DNA of 61,960 nt from Thermococcus sp. (GTDB lineage Archaea; Methanobacteriota_B; Thermococci; Thermococcales; Thermococcaceae): NCBI RefSeq assembly GCF_015521605.1, contig NZ_WANV01000011.1, positions 1-61,960 on the forward strand. The letters are read 5' to 3'. The position numbers and the translations under genes were made by a program. Shown here in pieces: positions 25,514 through 34,361 of the stretch (position 1 is the first letter of the stretch; every line of letters begins with the position of its first letter). The notes beneath the pieces were generated by a model. The model saw only the letters and a list, made by a program, of their open reading frames with translations, had not been told where the DNA came from and made no database searches.

Positions 25514-27376
25514 GTGCTGGACGAGAAGAAAAAGAAGAAGGAAACCGTCTCGTGGATTGATGAGATACTGAACGGAGAGGATGACCTCCTTGAGAACGTG
25601 CTCAAGAAGGACAAGAAAAAGGAGGAAGAGGAGGAGCACCTTCCTTTTGTGAGGGAAGAGGGAGGTATCGATCTTGAGGAGATCCTCAGCCGTCCTTCCC
25701 CTGAGGAGGCGATAACCAGCAGGCCCACCGGGGCGGATCTCCTGGGCGAGATACTTGTCAAGGAGGAGAAGACTCCTCCCAAAAAACCCAAGCCCGCTCC
25801 CAAGCCAAGACCCCCTTCAACCCTTCAGGACATACTGGGCTCTTCGATTCGCTCGGAGGAGGCCACCTATGCCGGAAAGGCCGAGGTTCTTGATGCATAC
25901 GGAAACGTTCGCATACTCCGTGTAAAGGGTGAGCCCGTTCCCATATATGAGATACGCCTCCCCAAGCTGAGCCGTGAGGAGGAAGAGCTGTTCAAGAGAA
26001 TAAAAGACAGGGCGATAACTGAACTCCAGATAGATCCAAGCGCCTTCCCTGACCTTGAAGAGCGCAGACGCGTCTTCATGAACGCCGTCAGGCGGATGAT
26101 CAAGGAAGAGGCCCCCCATTTCTCAGAGGGCAGGATTGAGGTTCTCACAGAGATGATAGTCCAGTCCATGATCGGCTACGGTAAGCTCGATCCTCTCGTC
26201 CGCGACGACAACCTTGAGGAAATAATGGTTATCGGAACAAACAGGCCCGTGTACGTCTGGCACAGGCGCTTTAACATGTGCAAGACCAACATAATCTTTC
26301 CGGAGGAAAAGGAGATACTCAACATAATAGAGCGCATTGCCAGGGAGGTTGGGAGGAGAATAGACCAGCAGAGTCCGCTCCTCGATGCACGTCTCCCGGA
26401 CGGAAGTCGTGTAAACGCCACAATACCTCCGATCAGCCTCGACGGTCCCACCATAACCATCCGTAAGTTCAAGAAAGACCCGCTCACGATAATTGACCTT
26501 ATAAAATACGGAACAATGAACACGGACATAGCTGCCCTCCTCTGGATATTTGTAGATGGCCTTGGAGTTAAACCTGCCAACGTTCTCGTGGCGGGGGGTA
26601 CTGGTTCCGGAAAGACGACCACCCTGAACTCCCTGGCGATGTTTATACCTCCAAGCGAGCGTGTTATTACAATAGAGGACACCGCCGAGCTTCAGCTCCC
26701 GGTTGAGCACTGGATCAGGCTTGAGACAAGGCCGCCCAACGTTGAGGGCAGGGGAGAAATCACGATGGACGACCTCGTGAAGAACACCCTCCGTATGCGT
26801 CCCGACAGAATCATAGTCGGTGAGGTTCGTGGCCCCGAGGCCAGGACGATGTTCACTGCGATGAACACGGGTCACGATGGATGTATGGGAACCATCCATT
26901 CCAACAGCGCGAGGGAAACCATAGTCCGTCTTGAGAGCCCCCCGATGAATGTTCCAAAGATAATGATACCTGCCCTTGACATAATCATAATGCAGGTGAG
27001 GTTCCACAGCAGGAAGAAGGGAACCATAAGGCGCATTACTGAGATTGCAGAGATATCTGGTATAGAAGGAGAAAGCGTCCAGCTGAACAAGCTGTACAAG
27101 TATGATCCCGCGAAGGACGAGCTTATACCCACGGGTGTTCCCAGTAGGACTCTCAATACACTTGCCCACCACACCGGAATGAGCATATCTGAACTTGAGT
27201 TCGAGAAGGAGAAGCGCAAGATAATCCTCGACTGGATGATAGAAAAGGGCATAAGGAGCATAGAGAAGGTTGGGTACTACATAAGACAGTTCTACATAGA
27301 CGAGGAGGCACTGCTGAAGAAAATTCAGGTAGAGAGTAGCATCGAAACCAGCAGACAGATTAAGAATATAATCTAG
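25514..27376 (+). CDS. Type II/IV secretion system ATPase (TadA/ArlI-like)
   Basis: A 620-residue hexameric secretion ATPase that powers pilus assembly or secretion from the cytoplasmic face. The first 110 residues are highly charged and probably disordered. The ATPase core shows the N-terminal region DNLEEIMVIGTNRPVYVWH, the basic QQSPLLDARLPDGSRVN loop, Walker A GGTGSGKTTTL (about residue 361), the Asp box (ITIEDTAELQL), Walker B RIIVGEVRG and the His box GCMGTIHSNSA. GTG 25514 is preferred to TTG 25511 because of spacing from GGTGAG. Downstream are two TadC/GspF-like proteins, so this is a complete core motor. Confidence 0.93.
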   Translation: MLDEKKKKKETVSWIDEILNGEDDLLENVLKKDKKKEEEEEHLPFVREEGGIDLEEILSRPSPEEAITSRPTGADLLGEILVKEEKTPPKKPKPAPKPRPPSTLQDILGSSIRSEEATYAGKAEVLDAYGNVRILRVKGEPVPIYEIRLPKLSREEEELFKRIKDRAITELQIDPSAFPDLEERRRVFMNAVRRMIKEEAPHFSEGRIEVLTEMIVQSMIGYGKLDPLVRDDNLEEIMVIGTNRPVYVWHRRFNMCKTNIIFPEEKEILNIIERIAREVGRRIDQQSPLLDARLPDGSRVNATIPPISLDGPTITIRKFKKDPLTIIDLIKYGTMNTDIAALLWIFVDGLGVKPANVLVAGGTGSGKTTTLNSLAMFIPPSERVITIEDTAELQLPVEHWIRLETRPPNVEGRGEITMDDLVKNTLRMRPDRIIVGEVRGPEARTMFTAMNTGHDGCMGTIHSNSARETIVRLESPPMNVPKIMIPALDIIIMQVRFHSRKKGTIRRITEIAEISGIEGESVQLNKLYKYDPAKDELIPTGVPSRTLNTLAHHTGMSISELEFEKEKRKIILDWMIEKGIRSIEKVGYYIRQFYIDEEALLKKIQVESSIETSRQIKNII

Positions 27377-27386
27377 GGTGATAATC

Positions 27387-28451
27387 GTGGGCGTCGTTAA
27401 AGCCATCACCGACTTTTTGGAACGCCTAGGCGGAAAGACTGTCGAGGTAGCGGAAAAGCCCATAAGGAGAATTCCACAGGGAAAGAGTGTTCAGGAAAGG
27501 CTCAGGGCGCTCAAGGAGCTCCAGAAAGAGATTGAGAGAGAAAAGACTGAGACAGAGAAGGAAAAGGAAATCGAGGAGATGCTTGAATGGAGGAAGAAGG
27601 AGATACAGAAACCCTTTTCTGAGAGGCTTGCCGAGACCGTGCTCCGCTACTTCAAAGGGCCCGTGGAGGCGCTCACGAACTCGCTGAGGGGGCTTGATCA
27701 GGATCTCTACAGGGCAAGTATCTTAATGCCCAAGGAAAAATATGTCGCCCTGATGCTCGCGGTGGCGATTTTTGCCGGTATCTTTGGATTTCTATTTGCA
27801 TATCTCCTGTACGTTCCGGTTGATATGTCTGCCCTGGTAGGATTCCTGGGTTTTGTGGGCGGTTTCATGTACATGAGGTACTACCCGAGGATGGTCTGGA
27901 AGCGCAGGGTTGTTGAGGTAGAGAGAGCCATGCCCTACGCCCTGAGGCACATGGCGTCCCTCCTGAGTGCGGGCGTTGGTATCTCCGAGGCCCTGCTCTC
28001 GGTTGCCCGTGCAGATTATGGCGTCATCTCCGAGGAGTTCGAGCTCATATTGAGGGATATGAGAACTGGTTCGTCCTTTGAGGATGCCCTTACAAAGTTC
28101 GATGAGAAGATGGGTTCAGAAAACGTCAGCCGCGTCGTCAAGCAGATATTGAGGGCAATTAAGTTCGGTGGAAACCTTTCCGAGATTCTCTACAAGCTGG
28201 CGGAGGACTTTGCCTTCGAATACAGAATGAAACTGGTGGAGTATGTCCAGAGGGTTAATGGTATAGCTTTCATCTACATGTTCATGACTATAGTCATGCC
28301 CACAATGTTTGTCGTTGGAATACTCGCCGGCTCAGTGATGTCTCAGCAGCTTATACTGCCCCCTGAGACCCTGGCGGTTATACTGCTCTTTGCCTTCCCG
28401 GCACTGTCGTTTATAGTGGTTAACATGATCAAGAAAGGAGAGCCGAGGTGA
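27387..28451 (+). CDS. Type II secretion F/TadC-like membrane platform protein 1
   Basis: A 354-residue polytopic platform protein. The first 90 residues are a charged coiled coil (LQKEIEREKTETEKEKEIEE), followed by two helices around residues 118-160, a cytoplasmic T2SSF domain (ERAMPYALRHMASLLSAGVG, then GGNLSEILYKLAE) and two C-terminal helices. GTG 27387 follows GGGTGATA by four bases. The next platform gene overlaps this stop region and begins six bases after it. Acts with the ATPase to extract and polymerise pilin-like subunits. Confidence 0.9.
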   Translation: MGVVKAITDFLERLGGKTVEVAEKPIRRIPQGKSVQERLRALKELQKEIEREKTETEKEKEIEEMLEWRKKEIQKPFSERLAETVLRYFKGPVEALTNSLRGLDQDLYRASILMPKEKYVALMLAVAIFAGIFGFLFAYLLYVPVDMSALVGFLGFVGGFMYMRYYPRMVWKRRVVEVERAMPYALRHMASLLSAGVGISEALLSVARADYGVISEEFELILRDMRTGSSFEDALTKFDEKMGSENVSRVVKQILRAIKFGGNLSEILYKLAEDFAFEYRMKLVEYVQRVNGIAFIYMFMTIVMPTMFVVGILAGSVMSQQLILPPETLAVILLFAFPALSFIVVNMIKKGEPR

Positions 28452-28456
28452 CAGTG

Positions 28457-29359
28457 ATGGCCGGTGGATTGTCCTCAGCGTTGATAAAAATCGTCGAGAG
28501 AATAGTTCCCAAGCGCTGGATGAGACGATATGAGGTCTTCATATATTCTTCAGGTATAAACTTCCTTGCCGCCGAGTACCTCATAGTGTCACTGCTGATT
28601 GGAATAATAGGCGCTCTCGTCGTTGAGTTGTTCTCCACACTTGTTTACGCAGTGGTGGCATTCGTAGCCCTCTTTGCTGGGATGGCCTTTGGATATCCCT
28701 ACTGGAGGATCACTAAGCGCATAGATGAGATGGAAAAAATGCTTCCGGATGCATTCTTCTACCTGGCCAGCTCCCTTAGGGCAGGCATCTCTTTCTCAGA
28801 GGCTCTGGAAGAGCTGACGACGGCAAAGTTTGGGGCACTGACAGAGGAGTTCAAGAAGACAGTCTCCGAGATAAAGAAAGGTCGCCCAACCGCCGAGGCA
28901 CTCCGCGCCTTTGCGATCAGGAACATGAAGTCCCCGGTTATCTACCGCTCCATGATGATAATCATTGAGGCCCTTGAAAGGGGTGCACCAATGAGCGACG
29001 TTCTGGTTTACGTGGGAAACGATGTGAGGGAAATACTCAGGATAAAGCAGGAGAGGAAAGCCTCGACCGGTATGCAGGTCATGTTTTTCATAATAACCAG
29101 CGGATTCATAGGGCCTCTCATCCTGGGGATAGTGGCCCAGGTCATGTTCGCTATGAGCACGGGGAACGTGACCTTTCCGGTCGAGACGGTGAGAACCATA
29201 CTTCTGGGCTTCGTTGCCCTTCAGGCAATAGTTTCAGGTCTGGGAATAGGTGTCATAAGAGAAGGGAAATACTCAGCAGGCATCAAATACAGCCTGCTGC
29301 TTATGGTGATGGGCATAGCGGTCTTCCAGGGCGCATCAGGCCTCAACATCGCCGCTTGA
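28457..29359 (+). CDS. Type II secretion F/TadC-like membrane platform protein 2
   Basis: A 300-residue paralogue of the preceding platform protein with the same pattern: two N-terminal helices (about residues 40-82), the cytoplasmic T2SSF domain (LPDAFFYLASSLRAGISFSEAL, and MMIIIEALERGAPM) and C-terminal helices from about 205. ATG 28457 follows GAGGTGACA, which itself overlaps the end of the upstream gene. Its stop lies 24 bp inside the convergent FKBP gene. Two tandem F proteins with an ATPase resemble archaeal Tad-like or Epd-type pilus operons. Confidence 0.9.
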   Translation: MAGGLSSALIKIVERIVPKRWMRRYEVFIYSSGINFLAAEYLIVSLLIGIIGALVVELFSTLVYAVVAFVALFAGMAFGYPYWRITKRIDEMEKMLPDAFFYLASSLRAGISFSEALEELTTAKFGALTEEFKKTVSEIKKGRPTAEALRAFAIRNMKSPVIYRSMMIIIEALERGAPMSDVLVYVGNDVREILRIKQERKASTGMQVMFFIITSGFIGPLILGIVAQVMFAMSTGNVTFPVETVRTILLGFVALQAIVSGLGIGVIREGKYSAGIKYSLLLMVMGIAVFQGASGLNIAA

Positions 29360-29833
29360 GGCCTCTTCCTCTTTAGCTTTCTGGATGTCCACTATTTCTA
29401 CCTCAAAGATGAGGGTCTTCCCCGCGAGCGGATGGTTGAAGTCGAGGGTGACGCTCTCCTCACCGACCTTCGCTATCTTGGCTATTCCCGAGTCGGTCAT
29501 GACGTACATCCCTTCAATCGGCTCCAGGCCTGCGTTGGTGAACTCGGAGACGGGAACATCAATAACGAGCTCCGGGTTGGGCATTCCGTAGGCCTTCTCC
29601 GGAGGAACGGTGACCGTCTTCTTCTCCCCTATCTCCATGCCTATGAGGGCCTCGTCAAGGCCGGGAATTATCTCACCAACGCCGACGTTGACCCCGAGGG
29701 GACCGTACTCCCTCTCCTCAACGTATATGTCGTTTTCCTTGGCGATGTCCTCGTAACTGGTATCAAAAACTTCACCGTTCTCAAATCTGCCCACGTAGTG
29801 GAACACCACAAAATCTCCAGCTTCGATCTTCAT
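29336..29833 (-). CDS. FKBP-type peptidyl-prolyl cis-trans isomerase
   Basis: A 165-residue archaeal FKBP with an inserted IF (chaperone) domain, which speeds proline isomerisation during folding. The FKBP core is GDFVVFHYVGRFENGEVFDTS (start), VNVGVGEIIPGLDEALIGME and GEKKTVTVPPEKAYG, followed by the insert about residues 87-128 and a last strand VEIVDI. The start at ATG 29833 agrees with the known short archaeal FKBP (MKxExGDFV...) and has GGAG at nine bases; an in-frame ATG at 29860 is right at the predicted start of transcription (TATA 29880-29885) and cannot be excluded. It overlaps the TadC-like gene by 24 bp convergently. Confidence 0.95.
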   Translation of the reverse strand: MKIEAGDFVVFHYVGRFENGEVFDTSYEDIAKENDIYVEEREYGPLGVNVGVGEIIPGLDEALIGMEIGEKKTVTVPPEKAYGMPNPELVIDVPVSEFTNAGLEPIEGMYVMTDSGIAKIAKVGEESVTLDFNHPLAGKTLIFEVEIVDIQKAKEEEASSGDVEA

Positions 29834-29967
29834 TTCCTTCAACTCCAAAAGTCTCTTCATGGTGGCTTGACCCGGCGCCTTATAACGGTTTTGGTGTTTT
29901 TCCACTTTGAACGATAAACACGGCAACTATATAAAGAACGTCACACCATTTAAAAATGGGTGATATC

Positions 29968-30261
29968 ATGGGACATCTCTCCGAAATTCTTCGGAAGGAA
30001 TACGGCGACCTCACCGTCAGAGACGTTTATTCCACGAAACTCGGAGATACTGATGTTGAGATAGTCGAGGTCTCAAAGGACGGCGAGAGGTTCATAGCCA
30101 TGTTCCAGAGCCGTGAGGTGAAGGAAAACCTGTTCAGGTGGTCGCTGATAATAACAAGCGCCAAGCACACAAGAACCCTCAAGGGCATGGATTCCCTAGA
30201 CGGAATAATCTTGGCCCTCAAGTCAAGCATAGACGCGATGGTTGTTGGGATGGAAGGGTAA
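29968..30261 (+). CDS. Small hypothetical protein, alpha/beta
   Basis: A 97-residue soluble protein (HLSEILRKEYGDLTVRDVYS, then VEIVEVSKDGERFIAMFQSR). It has the alternating strand and helix pattern of a small alpha/beta fold and no cysteines. ATG 29968 follows GGGTGATA by three bases; an earlier GTG-like start overlaps. The TATA box CTATATAAAG (29927-29936) gives initiation near 29957. It is divergent from FKBP with about 130 bp between, and convergent with the DUF2118 gene nine bases after. No family recognised. Confidence 0.7.
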   Translation: MGHLSEILRKEYGDLTVRDVYSTKLGDTDVEIVEVSKDGERFIAMFQSREVKENLFRWSLIITSAKHTRTLKGMDSLDGIILALKSSIDAMVVGMEG

Positions 30262-30270
30262 AGAAAGGAC

Positions 30271-30771
30271 CTACTCCTCGGGTAGGATGTAGTAAACGTA
30301 GTGCGGCCTGTTCGTTACCTCGTCTATGAACACGACCGTCCCGGTCCTGGGGGGCTTGAGGTAGTGAACCTCCCCCTTTCTCGTGGTTACCGCCGCGAAG
30401 GCGTCGCCGGTTCTCACCCTGTTCCCGACGTTCGCTATCAGGGTTTTCGTATATCCCTCCACCGGGAGCAGGAGCAGTTCATCGCCCTTCTTCAGGTATA
30501 TCCTCGTTCTTCCATCTGGGAGGACCAGAACCGCATCCTTGAGCAGCTTACCCTCAATTCTATCAACGTAGAGATAAAACCTGTCGTAAACTTCCTTCGC
30601 GAGGAATTTGGGGCCCTCCACATCGATGAAGTCTGGAACTTTTTCACCCCTCTTCAGCCACACCTCAACGTTCCCGCTGATGATAACGCAGTCTTTTATT
30701 GCCTCTCTCCCCTCAATGCACTCCTCGGGGGGAGCTTCAACGTAAAGCCTTGGAACCTTCTCCACCGTCAT
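30271..30771 (-). CDS. DUF2118-like protein
   Basis: A 166-residue protein with the pattern of the archaeal DUF2118 family, whose C-terminal part resembles a biotinyl/lipoyl-like barrel (GNRVRTGDAFAAVTTRKGEV, then PPRTGTVVFI). No lysine in the position of the biotin motif is seen, so covalent modification is unlikely. Start choice is between GTG 30774, ATG 30771 and GTG 30765; the ATG is reported, while AGGTGAT would favour 30765. The promoter is shared with the divergent DUF4129-like gene 64 bp away. Function unknown. Confidence 0.75.
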   Translation of the reverse strand: MTVEKVPRLYVEAPPEECIEGREAIKDCVIISGNVEVWLKRGEKVPDFIDVEGPKFLAKEVYDRFYLYVDRIEGKLLKDAVLVLPDGRTRIYLKKGDELLLLPVEGYTKTLIANVGNRVRTGDAFAAVTTRKGEVHYLKPPRTGTVVFIDEVTNRPHYVYYILPEE

Positions 30772-30794
30772 CACCTGACCTTTACCTGGGGGTA

Positions 30795-30810
30795 AAAGCT
30801 TTTAAACCTG
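30795..30810. promoter_or_regulatory. Shared palindromic TATA region for divergent genes
   Basis: AAAAGCTTTTAAAC can be read as a TATA box in both directions. Initiation about 25 bases away would fall near 30829 for the plus-strand operon (ATG 30835) and near 30777 for the DUF2118-like gene (ATG 30771), so both messages would have leaders of only a few bases. Confidence 0.5.
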
Positions 30811-30834
30811 CCCTCTCCAAACTCTCTGATAAAA

Positions 30835-31695
30835 ATGTCCACCAGGGTAAAATTCTTGGCCCTCTTTGGACTGCTGTTTTCACTGATGATGCTGATGGCT
30901 ACTCAGAATGCAACTACCTCAGACCTATCGAGGGGCAGTTCTGCTCCCTGGGCCGGCGTCTTTCTTATTGTTCTCGCGATAGTCGGGCTATTCCTTATTG
31001 TGGGCGTCCTTCTTGGGTGGAGGGATCCCTTTCGGAGGCTTGACTCTGAGGGCACGGGCTTTCTCGTCCGGTACATCATGATGACCGTGGGGGGACTGGG
31101 AATCGCTCTCGTTCTGTACCTGATTCAAACGAATTCTTCCCCCGGATTCCCGTCAAACAACACCACCGCATTGAACGGCTCGGTGAACGGTTCTCCTCCC
31201 CTTCAGTCCACCACCCAATCCCCCGCCTACTACAACAACACCCCGCCGGCATCGACGTTTGGGCGCTCCCTCCCCTCCCAGTACATCCTATATGCGGTTC
31301 TCCTTGTGGCAATAGCGGTCTTTGCATACCTTGCCGTGATCCAGTACAGGGATTACCTGCGGAAAAAGGAGCGTAGGGAGATGAAGCTCCGGGCCGAGCT
31401 GTTTGATAAAAAACTTGATGAACTCGGTCTTGAGATGTTCGAGAACCCAAGAGAGGCCATTGTGGGAATATACAAGAACGCCGTTCTCTGGCTCAGCTAC
31501 CTGGGTGTCCCCTACGAGGAGAGCTGGACACACTGGGAACATGTCAGGCATGTGGAGTACATGCACGACGCTTTCATCGAACTGACCCGGCTTTTCGAAA
31601 AGGCAAAATATGCCCCCGAAAAAATAACATGGGAGGATGCCGAGAGGGCACTGGAAGTTTATCGCACGATGAGGAGGGGTGTGAATGAAGTTTAA
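30835..31695 (+). CDS. Membrane protein with DUF4129-like C-terminal domain
   Basis: A 286-residue protein with three to four membrane helices (about residues 8-24, 40-62, 82-100 and 150-168) and a Ser/Thr/Asn/Pro-rich extracellular loop between the last two (NNTTALNGSVNGSPP). The cytoplasmic C-terminus has the DUF4129 pattern (PREAIVGIYKNAVLWLSYLGVP, then FIELTRLFEKAKYAP). DUF4129 proteins normally lie beside MoxR, DUF58 and transglutaminase-like genes, and the first two occur here. The start codon ATG lies close to the predicted transcription start. Next gene overlaps by 11 bp. Confidence 0.8.
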   Translation: MSTRVKFLALFGLLFSLMMLMATQNATTSDLSRGSSAPWAGVFLIVLAIVGLFLIVGVLLGWRDPFRRLDSEGTGFLVRYIMMTVGGLGIALVLYLIQTNSSPGFPSNNTTALNGSVNGSPPLQSTTQSPAYYNNTPPASTFGRSLPSQYILYAVLLVAIAVFAYLAVIQYRDYLRKKERREMKLRAELFDKKLDELGLEMFENPREAIVGIYKNAVLWLSYLGVPYEESWTHWEHVRHVEYMHDAFIELTRLFEKAKYAPEKITWEDAERALEVYRTMRRGVNEV

Positions 31696-32134
31696 TTATG
31701 CCCTCGCAATAGCCACGATCCCCCTGGTCATCGCTATAATCGCGGGATCGTACATGGTTAGATGGCTGGCCGTCCTGATTCTGGGCAGCTTTTTGGCCTT
31801 TATCCTCTTTAATTTTGAGATACGGGTTCCCCTCCCCAAAAGAAAGCGCCAGCTTAGGGTCAAAAGAAAAACCGACATCGAAAGGATGGTGACCCTCATA
31901 GAACGCGCCAAGAAAGGGAAGGTCGCCCGTTCCCTTCTTGAGGAGAAGATAGCCGGAATATACGCCATGCTCTCCGATGATTATGACAAGGCCTTTCACT
32001 CCCTCACCTCCGAACCCAACGAGGCGATTAAGGCCCTCCGTTCGGAGGGGGATTTTCTCGATAACCTTGAAAGGGCTCTAAAAATTGTGGAGGAGGATCT
32101 ATATGAAGATAGAAGAGGTAAGCTCCAAGGGTAA
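31685..32134 (+). CDS. Small membrane protein in the MoxR operon
   Basis: A 149-residue protein with two closely spaced hydrophobic helices at the N-terminus (about residues 5-45) and a charged cytoplasmic helical domain (TDIERMVTLIERAKKGKVARSLLEEKI). It overlaps the previous gene by 11 bp and the next by 32 bp, so it is translated in a coupled series: DUF4129-like, this gene, MoxR, DUF58, membrane protein. GGTGTG stands a few bases ahead of ATG 31685. Its content suggests a scaffold or coupling protein. No family assigned. Confidence 0.75.
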   Translation: MKFNYALAIATIPLVIAIIAGSYMVRWLAVLILGSFLAFILFNFEIRVPLPKRKRQLRVKRKTDIERMVTLIERAKKGKVARSLLEEKIAGIYAMLSDDYDKAFHSLTSEPNEAIKALRSEGDFLDNLERALKIVEEDLYEDRRGKLQG

Positions 32135-33056
32135 TGCCGTCCTTGAGGAGGTCAGGAAAGCCATAGTCGGAAAGGATGAGGTGCTGAAGCTCATACTGAC
32201 GACAATTCTGGCCGATGGACACATACTCCTAGAAGACCTGCCTGGCCTCGCCAAGACTCTCATGGCAAAGAGCTTTGCGACCGCCTTGGGGGTCAGGTTC
32301 AAGCGCGTTCAGTTCACGCCGGATCTTCTCCCCAGCGATATTCTGGGCGTCAGCGTTTTCAACCAGAAAACCCTTGAGTTCGAGTTTAAGAAGGGCCCAA
32401 TCTTCACGAACATACTCCTTGCCGATGAGATCAACCGTGCCCCACCCAAGACCCAGTCCGCTTTGCTTGAGGCCATGCAGGAAAGGCAGGTTACCGTTGA
32501 GGGAAACACCTACGAGCTGGAGAGGCCGTTTATAGTCGTGGCCACCCAGAACCCGATAGAGCAGGAGGGGACTTACCCTCTCCCGGAGGCACAGCTCGAC
32601 AGATTTCTCGTCAGGCTCCGCGTTGGATATCCCAGCAGGGGTGAGGAAATTGAAATACTCCGGAGGAGGATGGCCAGAAAGAAGGAGGAGGTCGATATAA
32701 CCCCCATCCTGACTCCAGAGGAGGTCGTCGAGATGCAGAGAACGATAGAGGACGTTTACGTCAGCGACGCAATCCTGGAGTACATAACCGACATAGTCCT
32801 GGCAACGAGGGAGGACAAGAAGGAGATAGAGGTTGGGGCATCCCCCAGGGGAAGCCTTGCCCTGCTCAAGCTCTCCAGGGCCTATGCCGCACTTGAGGGC
32901 AGGGACTACGTCATTCCCGACGACGTAAAGGCCGTCGCAGTCCCGGCGCTGAGCCACAGGCTCATCCTGAAGAGAGAGCTCTGGTACACGAAGGTCAGCC
33001 AGGAGAGTATAATGGCGAAGCTCCTCGAGCGCGTTCCGGTTCCCAAGTTTGAGTGA
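32103..33056 (+). CDS. MoxR family AAA+ ATPase
   Basis: A 317-residue chaperone-like AAA+ ATPase of the MoxR family. Walker A is LEDLPGLAKTLMAKS (about residue 43), Walker B LLADEINRAPPKTQ (about 108), sensor 1 ATQNPIEQEGTYPLPEAQ and the C-terminal lid. Members remodel or activate partner proteins, often with VWA/DUF58 domains. ATG 32103 follows GGAGGATCT. The DUF58 gene follows after nine bases, the usual pairing. The gene overlaps the preceding small membrane gene, so all may be expressed as one unit. Confidence 0.95.
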   Translation: MKIEEVSSKGNAVLEEVRKAIVGKDEVLKLILTTILADGHILLEDLPGLAKTLMAKSFATALGVRFKRVQFTPDLLPSDILGVSVFNQKTLEFEFKKGPIFTNILLADEINRAPPKTQSALLEAMQERQVTVEGNTYELERPFIVVATQNPIEQEGTYPLPEAQLDRFLVRLRVGYPSRGEEIEILRRRMARKKEEVDITPILTPEEVVEMQRTIEDVYVSDAILEYITDIVLATREDKKEIEVGASPRGSLALLKLSRAYAALEGRDYVIPDDVKAVAVPALSHRLILKRELWYTKVSQESIMAKLLERVPVPKFE

Positions 33057-33065
33057 GGTGAAAAG

Positions 33066-34361
33066 GTGCAGGCCCAACCCCCGCTCTACGGCACTGTCCC
33101 CGTTGAGGAGAAGGAAGAGGCGCCCACGGACAAGATGCTCCCAACGGAGAAGGCAGAGGAGGTTCTCATAGCCCTCTGGCTCATCGTTATGTTCGCCTTC
33201 CTTCTCCTGCGCTGGGAGCTGGTGTATCTGACGCTTCCGATAATCTGGCTCATCTTTATAGCGGTGTTCTTCTTCAAACCACGCCTCAACGTCGAGATAG
33301 AGCGCTTGATCCCACACAACCGCTTCCTTGAGGGAACTGAAATTGAGATAGTCCTCAGGGTCAAGTCCCACGAGAGGATACCCACCCTGAAGATCACCGA
33401 GGACATCCCCCCTGGCCTGGAGCTGGTGGAGGGACACAGGGAGCACGTCCTTTCCCTTCGACCTGGGGATGAGAGGGAGATAAGATACCGGGTTCGGGTT
33501 AAGCGCGGAATCCACGAGTTCAACTGGGTAAGACTGAGCTACCGCGACCCATTTGGCTTCTTCAGGATTGACAGAAAGGTGGACGTCTACAGTGAGATAG
33601 TGGGCGTTCCAATGATCACTGACGTTCCAACGCCCTACTCCACAAGAGGAACCAAAATAACGGTCGGTCCGCTTCCCTCGCCGAGGGTGGGGGAGGGGGT
33701 TGAGTTCCACGCGATCAGGGAGTATCAGCCCGGAGACCCTCTTAAGATAATAAACTGGAAGGCCACCGCGAGAACGGGCAGGATAATGGCCAACGAGTAC
33801 GAGAGCGAGCGCAAGGTCGATGTCGTCTTCATCGTCGATGCCTCCTACACCGGCAGTGCTGTCTTCGACCACCTGGTTAGGGCGGCCGCTTCACTGATGC
33901 TCAACGCCCTCAACAACGGAACCAGCTTTGGCCTCCTGCTTGCGGAAGACGTTCCGCTCTGGGTTCGCATTGACTACGGCAAGAGGCACTTCTTCAAGTG
34001 CATAGATTTCCTGAGCACGGCGAAACCCGATAAGAACAACATGATAGCCTATCAGGTCGAACACCTCATAAAAGCGCGCTTTCCCCCAAAAGCCCAGCTC
34101 CTGTACTTCTCCCCCCTCCTAACAGAGGAAAGCCGGGAGGCGCTTAAAATAATGGCCAGGTACGGCTACAGAGTAGTTGTCATAAGCCCGAACCCCTACA
34201 CTGCCTCCAGGCCAAAGAGCCGCGAGGAGGAGCTGGCAGTGAAGCTCTTAACCCTCCAGAGGAGGGCGATGCTGATGAAGATGTCGGCCTACGGGATCAT
34301 AATAGACTGGGACGTCAGAAAGCCCCTTGAGGCTGCGGTAGCGGAGGTGGTTGGGCTGTGA
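33066..34361 (+). CDS. DUF58 (VWA-like) membrane protein
   Basis: A 431-residue partner of MoxR. Two N-terminal helices (about residues 34-72) are followed by a beta-sandwich-like domain and the DUF58 core EFHAIREYQPGDPLKIINWKATAR (about 215-245), then a VWA-like fold beginning DVVFIVDASYTGSAVF with a partial metal-binding site. The start is GTG 33066, seven bases past GAGGTGA. The last codons overlap the next gene by four bases (GTGA), typical of translational coupling. Likely acts at the membrane with the MoxR ATPase. Confidence 0.92.
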   Translation: MQAQPPLYGTVPVEEKEEAPTDKMLPTEKAEEVLIALWLIVMFAFLLLRWELVYLTLPIIWLIFIAVFFFKPRLNVEIERLIPHNRFLEGTEIEIVLRVKSHERIPTLKITEDIPPGLELVEGHREHVLSLRPGDEREIRYRVRVKRGIHEFNWVRLSYRDPFGFFRIDRKVDVYSEIVGVPMITDVPTPYSTRGTKITVGPLPSPRVGEGVEFHAIREYQPGDPLKIINWKATARTGRIMANEYESERKVDVVFIVDASYTGSAVFDHLVRAAASLMLNALNNGTSFGLLLAEDVPLWVRIDYGKRHFFKCIDFLSTAKPDKNNMIAYQVEHLIKARFPPKAQLLYFSPLLTEESREALKIMARYGYRVVVISPNPYTASRPKSREEELAVKLLTLQRRAMLMKMSAYGIIIDWDVRKPLEAAVAEVVGL

